Of a stretch of 64,000 bases of DNA, positions 13,394 through 26,917 are shown piece by piece. This stretch comes from Archegozetes longisetosus (lineage: Eukaryota; Arthropoda; Arachnida; Sarcoptiformes; Trhypochthoniidae). The stretch spans positions 15,934,090 through 15,998,089 of the forward strand of contig JAEMBT020000008.1 of assembly GCA_018873245.2 (NCBI GenBank), read 5' to 3'. The notes under the pieces were generated by a model. It searched no databases, had not been told where the DNA came from, and worked only from the letters and a program-made list of their open reading frames with translations. Position numbers and translations under genes: made by a program. Numbering within the stretch: the stretch's first letter is position 1; each line of letters starts with the position of its first letter.

Positions 13394-13757
13394 TGAAATA
13401 TTATTTGAGGCTCTGGTTGGAAAAGTCGTAAAAATTTTGACTATTCATTCATAGTCGGAGTTCTTCAGTAATTGTGATTTGGTTTACAGCTGCGCTTTGC
13501 AGTCAATCGAGAGAATATCTTTTGAGAACATGAATTTCTGTGTGTTATGTGCTGTACTTTTCAAATACTAACTCAGAATATATGAAAGTAGTGTAGCGTT
13601 AGTGTTATTTTGTGAGCAACTCATTATAACGCTGATGTGTTAGAAACTTTTCATTTAGGAGCTTCTTAATTTTATAAATGAATAGATTCATTATTAATAG
13701 ATTGATGCGGGCCTTAAGCTTATTATTGTCGTTTTTGTTGTTGCTCTTAATTCGGTG

Positions 13758-16700
13758 ATGCCTATCATGAAGAATGTTTTATTCTGGTCTCTGTCTGCAC
13801 TTTTAGTTTTGTTCATACTATTTTTAACCGCATCACTACTATTTCTGTTCTACCCTGAAGCTTTCAGTACTATTAACAAAACAAAAGGTAAGTCATACCT
13901 ATTCTATGTAAATATCCAGCAATCCTTTGGGATATGCGGTACTATCATTTATAATTAGAACTCACTCTTTAGCTTTAATGTCAATAAACCGCTAGTCATG
14001 AAAGAATATATCCTTCAAGTTTAGTCGACGATTAATTCAGTGCTCTGCCACCATTGCACTTACTATCAAATAATCATCGAATAACAAGTCTAATGTACTC
14101 AGTTGTTTACTGATCACTTGTTGCATCTGAGAAAACAATTACACGCATTAATGATAATTGAAAAATTCATTATCGATTTGATTGACTATAAGTTTTGATA
14201 ATTCAAATGCAAAGCTTCATAAAAGGTCATTGAGCCTCGTAGTAAAGTTGACTTGATAGCCAAATTGATAGCATTATTACAGCTCGAGTTATATATCTGG
14301 AAGGAGATGAAGATGAAGAAGAGAAAACAAATTACAATAAAGCTTTTATTGCTTTTAACTGTTAGGAAGGCTTTTATTCTGTTTATCTAAATTTCGCTAC
14401 CACTCAGCGTGACTAACATCAAATCGAAGAAATACAATCCTTTTTTACTAATAAATGAGCAATACTTTTATTGACACAGCAAATTCATAAGATCACCACT
14501 TGTAAGGCATCGTGTTCTCACTATTACTTCATATTTATTTGTTTGTCCGTTGCATACAAAATCATTATAACAATTGTTAAAGGTGTTAAATCTATTCAAA
14601 CTTATTTCATAACAAGCATGCACAAAATAATTACTTTTTTGTTGCACAACTTTATCGCTGCAATGTATATTTGCATCATATGCTTGTTAAAGCCATTCAA
14701 ACTACTGAAACTATTGATTTTTGAATAACAAAGACGAGTCATAATTATTACATAAGTCAGAACAAATGGTGAAGAACGGATAAGTTTAAAAAATTTCATT
14801 ATAAAACAACAGAACAAACATTTAACTTTGAGATAAAAAATGTCGCACTAAAAGGGAAAGTGATCTGAGTTTGTCTGAATGCTGTGCTGTTGTCTGAATA
14901 TTGACCCATTTAGACCCTTGAGCATCAAATTTTACCTTATATTAGTTTTTTCCATTCATTTTCTTCTTATCTAATATGATTACCTTTTAGTCAGTGAGCG
15001 ATAGCAAAGAAATTGCTTTTTATTAAGTTCGTCCATCAATTGAATCAAACTCAATATTATTAGTTGTTATTGTCACATTATTCTAATCCTATATTATTTG
15101 TTAGCATTTTGTATCGGTTTTGTTACTTTAATACAATATTCAAATTTATTTATCTCTTATTTCGTTTGTTGAAGAGTAATTTGGGCAAAAATCACTTAAA
15201 TTTGATTTGCTATCTGCCTAATAGAACGAACAGAATAGAAGGGCTCAAAAGTGCTCATTGTTTTTGAAAATTAGATAATTTTCTTATTTCATTCAAAATA
15301 AAATTGAAAATGTTCGGATAGAGAACAAACTGATCCTCTTTTGATTATATGTTGGTTTGCATTTACCCTCATTACGATCTGTTACACTTACAATATTACA
15401 CATCAAATATTTTCCATAGCATTGAATATTCTAATATAGAATTATGTAAAATAAGTTTATTCAAATTTGCTCACATAACTCAGTTTATTGTTGGAAAGGA
15501 GTATTAAAAGTTGTGCAAACTCTAAGATAGTTCATTCTTTCTTCTTTTATTTCATAAAGTTATTTATCAAAACTATTGACAAAATTGCAAGTATTAATCT
15601 TAAAAAGAGTTTTAAATTAAAAAAACTGTTTCACATTTTGATAGAGAATTTCTGCTAATCAAAAGTTTTGCGCCCATCTTATCGCTGTCTGAAAGTTTTA
15701 TGGAACAATAAGTCATTTGATTATAGAATGAAATGCCTGCAAAAGTAATTTCAATACAGAATATTTAACATTTGTTAATGTGAACGTTTAAAATAAAATG
15801 AGTTAATATGTGCGAACATATGAAAGTCATTAACTCATTTTAGATCTGATATAAATATTAATATTCGTTTTTGAGCAGTTAATGCACTCTAAATAAAATG
15901 CTGTCGCGAGAAATATTTAAATAATGCAGCCAAACGCACAAAATAGTAGTTATCTTCTATTTAGATTTATTGTCATATCACAGTTATTCTTAATGGTCGT
16001 TACGAGAGTCGAGACTCGAGAGTCTCGATCGAGCTTTTCAGTTCGAGACTCAAGAGTCACAACTCTTAAAAATAACGATCACTCTTTATTTTCCAGCTTT
16101 AAATTATTAGCAATGTTTTTGCATTCACTCAAATTACTTCTGAAGAGGGTATGAAATGACGAAATAATTATTTTCGAATGATCTAGGATCCTAACTTTTT
16201 TTGAAAAACAAACTTTAATCATACTTGAGAAAGGTTTATTTTTGGTCAAAGTATGCCTTATGCAAGAAGTAATGCCTATACTTTTCGAAAGTACACATAA
16301 TGCATTGTTCGCCCTTCTTAAACTTTGTCTCAACTCTCAAAGATATGATAAATAAATTGAAATACTCGACAGTTGCGCCAAAATGTAATTTACTTTTCGG
16401 AATAAAAGTATACACGCTCTCGAATACATCAATTTCAGCACAAAAGATAAATTGTTTTCAATTTTGAAGAGTTTAGGAAAACAGAATCCAAAAATGATTG
16501 AATATAAATTGAAATGCAATATTGATTCTTAGGTTCATTAACTGCACACAACGTTTGTTTAAATAAAAATAAAAGTTAATACTTTGAGTACTAGCTCAGT
16601 AACTGTTCAGATTTTGTGATTTAAAAATCGCAATCATGATAAATAAGTAGAATGTGCTATATTTTCAATATATATTTCAAAAAGAATTATAAATCCTTGT

Positions 16701-19700
16701 ATTTTGGAGTAGGGCTATAAATTATATGAAACATTTGGCATTAGAAACATTTGCATACACGGATATTATTGCAGATTTCGTCGATTACTTTTTTCTTTGA
16801 CAGCATCTACTTTTGATCTAGTATTGCGCTCAATTTGACCAAAAGCACAAAAACTGAAAGCAAATACAGTTTCAATGTTTTTGAAGTGTTTATTGAATGG
16901 CCAATTTTCGCTTTATAATGGCCTGAGCTCACGTTAAACTGATTAATTTTGACGATTGTTTTGCCTTAATTTGAAATCTATTGAACAACAAAACGAGTCA
17001 TTACAATGACTGACTTGTTGTTAGTCGTCTGAGTTCTCGTTTTTCCATTACTTTCTTTCTAGCCCAAAACAACTTTTAAATTTTCTCGTTTTCTATTTAA
17101 AGCTGAATAAGAAACGCGAAATATTTTTATAAGATATTTGGATTTTCTTCAGAGAGATTTTATCCGTAAGCCGGATATACCGTATATTTGCTTACTCTGA
17201 AGTTTTGCATTTCGAGTCACATCTTATTTATAAATTTAAATGAAATTCGTATTATTAAGGCTTCTATTTTATTATTGCTCTGTTTAGAAGCAAATATTGT
17301 ATTGATAAACGTTTTGCAAAAATAGGTATACTTACAATTCAAAATTAGGCAAACCTAAGGCTTCGCTAATTAAAAATTTCTATCATTAATATAAAAGCTT
17401 TCCTGCGTAAATGCAGAGCTACTAAATTAATAACTAATAGTCATAATATCTTCTAATTTGCTCATTAGATAGTATTTGTCCTGTCGAGCAGTTCCCTTGT
17501 GGGGATTCATTTATTAATGGAACCGATAAAGTGATTTGTTTGGAGCGCTTATTGCATTGCAACGGAGAAACTGATTGTCCTAATGGTGAAGACGAACTTA
17601 ATTGCGGTATAACTATTTGCTTACCATTTTCATTGATATAATTAAAACTTTTATTTAATTAGAATGAGTTCATCAAATATTTATTAATTTTTTGCTTATT
17701 GGTAAAGTGTTTCGTAATAGTTGAGCCATACACAGTATTCATTCCTTTTATCAGTTTAACTACTGCTCTGTATTTCAGTTTTAATGCAAACAATCAAAAA
17801 TCAGCTCTTTTCAGCTTAATTTCGTAAGATTTTATTTTAGATTTTTGATTACCTAACACTGTATTTAACAATTGGCAGTTGACAATTCAGGACGATTTGG
17901 TAAAGCATTTGTATTGATTCATCAACAGTTGAAAAATGGAACCAAGCTAACTGAAGAATATACTCCCAAGCACTGCAGTAAGACATTTGAATCAATCTAT
18001 TCTATGAAAACATGAACCTTACTGTAAAGTATGAGAAACCAGTTATAGAAAAGTCAGACCTAGTTACAAACTTTCAATTGAAACAGCATTATAGTTCTAA
18101 TGGTATACACAGTTCGGCATCATTTTTGTAGGAAATCAAGTTTTTTATAAGTTTTTTTCAGTAAAAGTTATTCTATTTATATACCTATTGTCGCATTAGT
18201 TGTTACTTTTGTGACTCAACTAAATCTATGACTATCGCAATGTTCTGCCCACCGATTGTATTAGTGATTGAATAAACATTGGGTTTTTCTTCTTTATCGA
18301 TCCTTATGACAAATAGTTTTTATATTATTTTTGGGCTCAATTTCTTTGTGATTGTCTTTGAATCTCTCTTTGCTTAGCTATTGAAATGTATTTCAAAGGC
18401 GAGTGCAGTTGCAATTTGAGCGACGATAGGATTGTGTTCTGCGAAAACGGTAGTCTCACACAAATTCCAGACAATCTCAATCTCAATATAACTAAATTGT
18501 AAGTTAATCAGTTTGAAAGTGTCGAAATCTATAACGGAATCAGACTTTAATGAGCTTATTCCACGCCAATTATTGCTGATCAGGTTCACTAACAATACTA
18601 TATAGATTGAGTTAAGCGCATCATAGCGTTCATTAAGTATGATTTAAGCTAAACTAATCACAATCTGAACGAGAACGCAATAATTGGTTGGAGAACCTGA
18701 ACAGTATATCTTATTAACGTTAATTGCGTCATAATTAACAGGGTTCTGAACAACAATACCATAACCGAAATAAATGTGACGATATTATCGCAATACTCAC
18801 AATTACAATCATTGTATCTCGACAATAACAACATAAGTGAACTGCCGGCCAATCCATTTATAGGTCTTAAAAAGCTAAGAAACTTGTAAGTGTTGACTAA
18901 CTGTCAATTGAATGAGCAATTTGTGGCGAATATAAAGAGAAATAAGAGTGCAAAACAGATGATTGTCTATATTTAGATCACTGCGTGGTAATAGACTGCA
19001 AGTGATTTCTAGAAATCATTTCACTGGTCTTCAACAATTGCGAATGATGTAAGTGATGATGCTTTTGATGCTTGTAGTCATTATTATGATGATCGTATAT
19101 ATCATATATAATTTTATTCAAGTAAATCGATAGTTTACTATAGAGACAACAATAATGCTCATGTAACTTATTCACTATTAGCTCGTTTTGCAATCCAATA
19201 ACATATTGAAAGATGTGTTGCATTAACTTAACTGTATTTAACATCTGGTGTTTGCAATCATATCCTTCTTATATATAATTTTTTAGGTACTTGGAGTACA
19301 ACAACATTACAGAGTTTGACTTGTCCTCATTGACGCAGACATCGTCACTTAGACTTCTGTAAGTCAAATGCTGTCATTCACACTTTTGCTTCAATCATAT
19401 TACAAAATAAATGTTATAAGATTTGAAAAGAAGCATAAATTGAGAGGTCAAACATGTCCTTTTTCTATTTAATGTTGTGCCAAAACCTGAAAAGACCCTT
19501 CACTGCTTCGCGATGAGTAAACAATCTTCATAAAAAGTATAGCTCAAGAGTAAAAGTTTTAACAAACTTATTGATTCGTTATGAATGTGGATATCATAAG
19601 AGATCAATTTATCATTCATGCGGCAGTAAATTGATGTGAGCTCAGTTCTTAGTAATGCTCCACTTCATAGTTTATACACAACTTTTTATTTCAGAAATGA

Positions 19701-22700
19701 ATAAGCAGTAAAAATTGTTTTGATAACTTTATGTACTCCTTTTCTTTAGTTTTTATATCTCGAAAAGTTTCTATTCTTAGCCATCATTTATGTCACTTAT
19801 GTGTTACTATCTGTGTTTAATCTTGCTTCTGTAAAGAAAGTTATCTAATTGTTATTCGAAGCATTTGAAGCTATGTCTGTAATTGAGAGTAATAAAACTT
19901 TTCTGTCATAAATATGGTCGCTTCTTTATTCGAGTGTCGCTTAATTTACTAGACCAAACGAAGCGCTTGACTCAAATTTATGATATACTTTTGTTTTATT
20001 GGCATATGCTTTGGACCACAGAGTCGTTGGACACAATCAGTTCAATTTGGACAGGCAAAAGTTTCCTTCATTGCCTCATCTTTCATGGCTGTAAGTGATT
20101 GATCACAACTCATGATTGTTTAGTACATTTAACTTTTTTCTTTTTGACTTTATTTGCAGTGTTCTCGATAATAATCGGATTACTTATATTGATTCACAAC
20201 TATTTAGGAATCTGCCAAAGCTCAAAACTTTGTGAGACTTTCAATAATTTGGTTCAATCTCATATTTCTTGATTTATCTATGAACATTACACGAATTACT
20301 TGCAAAACAAGTTAAGATATCACATTAGGACTAGTTAAAGCTCAAAGTAGACAAAATTGACCAAAAAATTAGTATTCAAACTAAACTTTTGTTAAAGATT
20401 CTTCACTGAGGAGATTAATGTTCGAATTACTTTGATAGAATGCATTTCAAATTATTTGTTCAAATATGATAGCATTACGTTTTAGTTGTAATCGTCAGAA
20501 TCTGGTGTGATAGGCAAAGTGCTGCCAATTAGATAGCAGTATAACCATTGATTTATGTTTCGCTCATTCTCGCATCAATTAAAGAAAGCGTTTCGCCCAT
20601 AATAAAACTTCTCGATTTGTTATGACTTTTTATGACTTTAATCTGACCCGGGGTTGTAAATGAGTTGTTAAAATCACAAGTGAAGTCATTTAAAAAGCCT
20701 TTAAATAGCTATTACCCGCTTTTCTTCCATGTCAAGTGCTCTACTATACATCTCGAGATCTAATTTTGAAGCAATCTTAAGCACACTTAGAACAGCTTAA
20801 ACTCCTCAATTCCTCAGCAAATCACTTCCGATTTTTGTGCTCCAATTAATCAAAAAAATTTGCTCGAATCAAACGCAAACATATGTTTACTCAAAGGCTT
20901 TAAGTTAGCTGATATCTTAAGTACGGCATAACTTGCATGAAATATTAGACTTTATCTAAAAATACTCGTAACTTCAACATTTTTTTAAATCCTCATAATC
21001 ATTTCTATTGATATTAGCATTTGAATTTTTTAATTTGATTCAGAAGCACAATTTAATAAAGAATTTGAAAATATTTGTAACGCAGGCACATCAAAATGAA
21101 TCGCATTAAATACATATCATCCCAAGCATTCAGTAATAACACAGTGCTTCAAGAATTGGATTTATCTGAGAATCTATTGAACAGTAACATAAATGCCGAC
21201 GCTTTTAAAGGATTGTATAATTTAAATAAATTGTAAGTAATAAGTATAATCTCTTCCCAAAAGTTAAAAGCTAGCAATAAACAAGTGAACCAGAAGTGAT
21301 CTATAAGTGCAATTTTCGAAATAATTAAGATCAACTTAATTACTGTACTTCACGAAACTTATAGCACTTACTACGCAACTTAATTAAGATAAATGTATCA
21401 ACACATTTCGAAATAGAGAGAGAGAGAGAGAGAGATGGCTATTAAGTAGTTAATTTGAACGAATTGGTGAATCGAGTCTTATTGAACTTTGACTGAAATC
21501 AAAGCTAACAATTGAACGCACTCTATCGTTAATGCAATTCTATAATTACAATAATTTAGAAATATTACGTCGCTTCATAACTGATTGACTCATAATCAAA
21601 TTCAATTAGCCTTTGACCCTGGCGTTACACTTTTAAAATAAATATCTTCAAGAACTGTTTGTTCTTACTCATCTTATAGCTTATTTGTATATGATACCAA
21701 TCTAGTATATGTGTCTATATTAGAATTGTGCAAACCTCTAAACCTTAAACAATGTAACATATGTCAAAAATATGGAATCACTTTCAATTTTCGGAACATA
21801 TAACTTCGAAAAACAAGCATTTCAAAAGTATAGCTTCTGAAAGACCTGTTCCTTAAATTTATCTGTAAAAATATCCAATTTTCTAAATATAAACTAAACT
21901 TTGGAACGAAATATTTCAAATATTAAGTAGAATAAAATTGAGCATGCAATGTTATAAAAAGTTTAATTCCTGAAATAAACTTGTTTTCACTCTTATTAAA
22001 TCCCAGAGCAATTCCAATAGATCAAGAGATTAACAGATTAATATTCATTAATTTAGGTATTGTATTCCTATTCACATATGATATAGAGGTTTCATGGATA
22101 ATTTGTCGATCATTTTATTGTCACTATTTTTATCGATCTATTGGTTTCTTAATAAAGACTTAAAAGCAAAACCTCTGTGAAAATGTGTTTATATCGCACT
22201 ACTAGGACTTCAAAATAGAGTCTTTGAATCTCTATTTTTTGAAACTTTATGTTTTGAAACCTGAGAGTGTAGCCCAAAGATGTATTTATAAGTTCTAAAT
22301 GCAAATAAGTCGCAATCAGAATAAGATAATCGATAAATCTTAGAAATATTGATTCAAATACTTCGAAACCAAGCTGAAGGGTCAATTGAATCAGATTTGA
22401 GTCAACTAGTGCTTAAGGATGCACAATTTTAAACTATTGAAATAGTAAAAATATATTGAGAATGAATTGCTTTCCATTGTAAATGACGTGAACTGGGAAT
22501 TGATCGCACACAATTTATTCATTTCTGCACATATTTTTTATAAGTTTTGCGTTTATCATGCTTTTCATACTTTTCCTTCCGTTTTGTTTAACAGAGATCT
22601 CAAACACAACTTGATCCGATCTCTTCCAAGGTCAATATTTCACGATTTGCGATCGCTCGAATCTCTGTGAGTTTAGAGAAAGCAATAAGTTATATAAGAG

Positions 22701-25700
22701 ATGAAACATATTTTTCTTATATAAGCTTATTGTAATTTATCGTAAGAAAAACTAATTCTTCTTTTTTATTGCAGCGATTTAAGAGGAATCACAATTGATA
22801 ACATAGATTTGGAACATTTCTCTCACTGTATTCAACTTCAACACATGTAAGTGATGATCATCTTTATTAATATTGACGCGTATAAACAATTTCCATAACA
22901 GTGTTGAGTGAAGCAATCATTTATACGATCATCAATTAGTGATACTCTACAATCTGGTTATTATCTCGTGCTTTATGCATTTGTAAATTATTTACGCTCA
23001 TATTTTATTCCATGGATGATTTGCTGAATAAACAAGCTTCTTTTCTGATATATTTCTCATATTTGTTGTATTTCAGTTTTTTTGGTAGAGTAATGGATGA
23101 CAGAATAGCTCATTTAGAATTTTGCAAATTTACATTATATTTACCAAAAAAGAAAGCGTTAGCCAAATAAAACCTCTAAACCTTTGTTTAAATCAAATAA
23201 TTGACAGATATTTCATCAAATTTCGTTATTGTTCTTATGCTCCTCGAGGTATGTGAATCGATGTATTGCTTTGTAAGAAAATACTGCCACTATGAAACTC
23301 TTTATATTAAAATAGTTCGTATTTGCCGTCCCATAACTGATGGATTGTCATCAGCAGAGCATCTTTTAGTCTTACCAGTTTTGCGATATTCAGTATGGGT
23401 TGTGGCGCTCGTCACTTGTGTCGGAAATATAATTGTTCTGATTTGGAGATCTGTTTCTAAAAAAGAAGATCACGTTCTTTCACTTTTCATCAAAAATTTA
23501 TCAGGTAGTGTGATAAATCCGAGCTAATCATAGAGTTTAAAGTTATAAATAATGTATTAAAAAATATTTTTTCGAGTTCAAGTTATAAACTGTAATATAT
23601 CTAAAACTTTTGTTTATTGAACCCAATATAGCAAAATATACGTACATTTGTAGAAACTTTTTCTCTAATGATGCTTTCAAAAATTTATTTAAGAATCCTT
23701 TTAGAGGTAATAAAATAGCATATTCCAGTTTCTATATATCAATTCTATTAGAATGGACAAGTTTTGTAAATAGTACTCCAAAGACAAACATTTTCAGCAA
23801 TCTTTTCAATCGTCAAATTGAGGCCACTTTTAGAAACAATCACTTAATTATTATTATATTCAATTAATATAATAATGTTTAGAAAAAAATGTGATCTGAA
23901 TAGAATTTTGCATAATCCCCAAAGTCTCTAACCTTCAAAATCTAAACTAAATCTAAAAAATAAGACCTTATTTGAGAGGAAGTTTCATTTTACAGCAATA
24001 CATTTCTCACAATACTAAGAATACTTTCATGAGCGGATTCAACAAAACTATATGTTTAGGATTTATTAGAATTAAGCCTTCAATTTGGCTCAAATATGGC
24101 TTCGTAATAATAAAACTTTTCTATCAAGTTATATATGATGTGAATCAATACTACAGTAAAGATAAAGTATAGCCATTGAAGATAGACTGAATTTGACTTT
24201 GTTCTCGAACAATAAAAATATAGAACTCTGCAGTGTTTAGAGGAGATACAAGTACTAGTCTATAGTCGAAAGGTTTTGTGTCTCTCTATAAAGCTGTTCA
24301 TTATTATAGCCGCAGACTTATTGATGGGCATCTATTTATGTGCGATCGGTGCGCATGATTTAGCATTTCGTGACAATTATCGTCGTCATGCATTATCATG
24401 GATGTCTTCGTGGTCATGTACAACATGTGGATTTATGGCAATGCTATCCTCTCAAGTTTCAGTATTCACTTTAGCTCTTATCACAATTGAAAGATATCGT
24501 TGTATAACAGCTAACTTTCGTGTTGTGACCATTTTTGCGGCCAAAATCAATTTAGCGGTTGTTTGGATACTGGCTATAGTGCTGGCATCCTATCCAGTGG
24601 CCTACTATACAACAACCGGCGATGGAGTTTTTTATGCGTCGAATGGCTTGTGTTTTCCTCTCCACATCGATGACCCCTATATGGCTGGCTGGCAATATTC
24701 TGCTTTGGTTTTTCTCGGTATCAATTTTCCTGCCGTAAGTAAATTAACGGCCAATTTAGTTAATGGTTCTGTTGCCTGACTGTCAGTATATCTATTCGCG
24801 TTTGTCATTATTATCATGACAATAATTTATCATTACATTAGTATTATTAGCACAGATATAATGCTATCTCTCACTTGCTTCACTTAACTCAAGATTATAT
24901 TTTTAAATATAGTCTTAAACTTTTCTCATATCATTTATTAATCCGGTAAAAATTGTCAATTCGTTAAGAATGACTAATAAAATACAAATTCTAAACAAAT
25001 GCCAAGAATCTGACATAACTCTAATCTTTGAAGACCGTTATTTAAGATCTTAATGACATGAAAAGCTCTGAAAAATTTAGTACAGATACAGTACAAGGGA
25101 ATGCATTATTAGAACCCTTATTCTTTCTCACTAATGGTAGTCGCGTTTATAAATCTTTGATTCTGACTTGTGAACTATACCATAAAAGTAACCATTAAAG
25201 TTCAAATCATTCTATCTTCAAATACTTTTTGCTTTTAGGGAATGTGTGAGATAAAGATATGCACTATTAGTAAGAAAAATCTATGCGTGTAATCGTAATT
25301 ATGATGAGCTTTTAGCGACTTTTATCGATTATAAACCCCACATATTTCGAGAATGATTGAATAGTTTTTATTGTCAGAATAATAACTTTAATTTTCATTC
25401 AAAGATATTTCACCCATTTTTTGATGATCTTACTCATTCAAAGCAATCTAATCTTAAATAATTCAAACTGTCGATGATCTATAGTATGAAAATCAATGGT
25501 AATTATACAAACAAAGAAGTCAAATCAAATTTATTAGAAAAAAAACTTTAGAAAAACTCTGAATATTTTTCATGCAGATTCAAAATTTCACTAACTTTGA
25601 TAAATATTTAACATAATTTTTCTAAGATTTATGCATATTTATTGCTATAATTTTCTTTAACAACTTTGAAAAATAGCTCCGAATGTTTTATGATGGAATA

Positions 25701-26917
25701 AAGAAGAGAGTTTAAACTTTGAATAAGAAGCCTGTTATCTTGCAAATAATTTAGTCTTAATGTAAATAGAAAGTCATGTATAGAAAGTATAGGGTTTGAA
25801 CCTGTGGAAAATAAGCCCAAAATTGAATAATCATCAATATTCAGTTGACATAAGAATTAATTTAATTGCTTGAATAAATCTTATTTGAAATTAATGGGCA
25901 AAACTTTTAATTAATCTAAACTTTCTATAACACGATTCATAAGTCAAATAAATGTTTTGACCAAATATAATAGATTTGTAGGAAGTAACTCCAATCATTA
26001 GAAATGTCAAGAAGTGCTTCACTTTTTATAAGTTCTCATGTTGTTCTCTCTTTTTGTAGGTTTTGTTAATCATAACTATGTATTTCAGTATGTTCTGTAT
26101 CATAAAAAGAGATCGAAAACATTCGCGACCAGTATTTGTAGGCAGAAAACGCGAGGACGCAGTACTTGCGTTAAGATTCTTTGGTATTGTAGTAACAGAT
26201 TGTTTGTGTTGGATTCCGATTGTCATAATCAAGATTCTGGCACTCATACAAACTCCTATATCATGTATTAAGACACGAAAATTGTGACAAAAAGTTAGCT
26301 ATTGTTTCAGTTAAGACATCACTTATTTTGATTGCATCTCAAGTGAGGACTTTTCACAGATTTTCAGCTTTTTTGAGTGAAGCCAATTTTGATATTCATT
26401 TAAATTGAAAGTTCAATCAGAATAATTCAAATAAAGCTAAAGTTGCCATAAAACAAGTGTTTTCTGATTATCTCAATTATGCTAGAATGATTTGTCTTAT
26501 TCGTGTGAGCAATGGCTAACTTGTCATTAAAAAGTATTTAATTACCAGAAAACTTAGTCAATTAAACATTGAATTAATTTGACAGCGAATGTGTACGCGT
26601 GGGTCGTAGTCTTCGTTTTGCCGATTAATAGCGCATTGAATCCAATCATATACACATTGGCGGCTCCCACAGAACTGCGCCGGAGAATAATAAAGTGGTG
26701 TCAACAAACTTTTCGCAGTATTTTCTTCGATTGTTCGTTGAGTGGTGACGCAAAAAACGAACAAAACTCAACTTCAATGATATCGCACACAAGTCTGACA
26801 GCTGCAACAGAAGGCAGATCCAGTAATGGATCTGCAGTCTCACTACCGATGACTATACATTGGACACATTCGGGCGCACGACCTTTTCATCACTCCATCA
26901 GAACTATTAGACTGTAA
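13758..26917 (+). CDS. Relaxin-receptor-type LGR (LDLa + LRR + 7TM GPCR), 16 coding exons
   Basis: Coding exons inferred from GT-AG sites and phase: 13758-13887, 17469-17606, 17879-17977, 18378-18498, 18742-18885, 18977-19048, 19287-19358, 20160-20231, 21086-21232, 22595-22666, 22775-22846, 23208-23248, 23316-23504, 24310-24734, 26060-26264, 26586-26917. The total is 2331 nt, 776 aa, close to the 757 aa of human RXFP1. Domain order: signal-anchor-like N-terminus (exon 1), one LDLa module (exon 2, CNGETDCPNGEDELNC), linker, cysteine-rich LRR N-cap, nine LRRs mostly on 72-nt phase-2 exons, a hinge (HIYFIKFRYCSYAPR then ICRPITDGLSS), then seven membrane helices. GPCR marks are ERY after helix 3, CWIP in helix 6 and NPIIY in helix 7. 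RXFP-type receptors bind relaxin/insulin-like peptides and signal through G proteins at the plasma membrane. Fly Lgr3 and Lgr4 are the nearest insect classes; I cannot decide between them. Exon 1 is the least certain. AATAAA lies at 27281. Confidence 0.94.
13888..17468 (+). other. Receptor intron 1 (3.6 kb)
   Basis: Donor GTAAGT at 13888 and acceptor TTAG at 17468. It is A+T-rich without a recognised gene. A GAGACTC-rich hairpin and direct repeat lies at 16003-16058. Confidence 0.7.
16003..16058. repeat. Short GAGACTC palindrome and direct repeat
   Basis: CGAGACT-CGAG-AGTCTCG forms a 7-bp stem with a 4-nt loop. CGAGACTCRAGAGTC occurs twice, about 32 bp apart. It lies in intron 1 of the receptor gene. 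No function assigned. Confidence 0.6.
21415..21436. repeat. (GA)n microsatellite in a receptor intron
   Basis: A pure AG run of about 21 nt between receptor exons 9 and 10. Confidence 0.9.
24735..26059 (+). other. Receptor intron 14
   Basis: GTAAGT donor after helix-5 start INFPA, TTTTTGTAG acceptor before VLLIITMY. A+T-rich, no gene or element seen inside. Confidence 0.8.

Larger units (their letters stand above)
7865..13757. other. Large gene-poor region
   Basis: About 5.9 kb of A+T-rich DNA. Open frames up to 86 codons look random. It contains a GA microsatellite (8664-8694), a CT/CTAT microsatellite (13348-13393) and a small G+C-richer island at about 9903-9998. Regulatory DNA for the flanking genes is possible but not demonstrable. 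Confidence 0.5.

Noticed and set aside
18499..18583. A 13-nt GTAAGT...CAG 'intron' followed by a 72-nt phase-2 segment that mimics an LRR exon.
   Set aside because: A 13-nt intron is not credible. Skipping the segment and joining 18498 to 18742 gives an exact LRR alignment (NITKLVLNNNTITEI), and the segment's donor is weak.
23076..23170. Possible receptor exon after TTTCAG reading IFFGRVMDDRI.
   Set aside because: The exon at 23208-23248 matches the RXFP hinge far better in the same phase.
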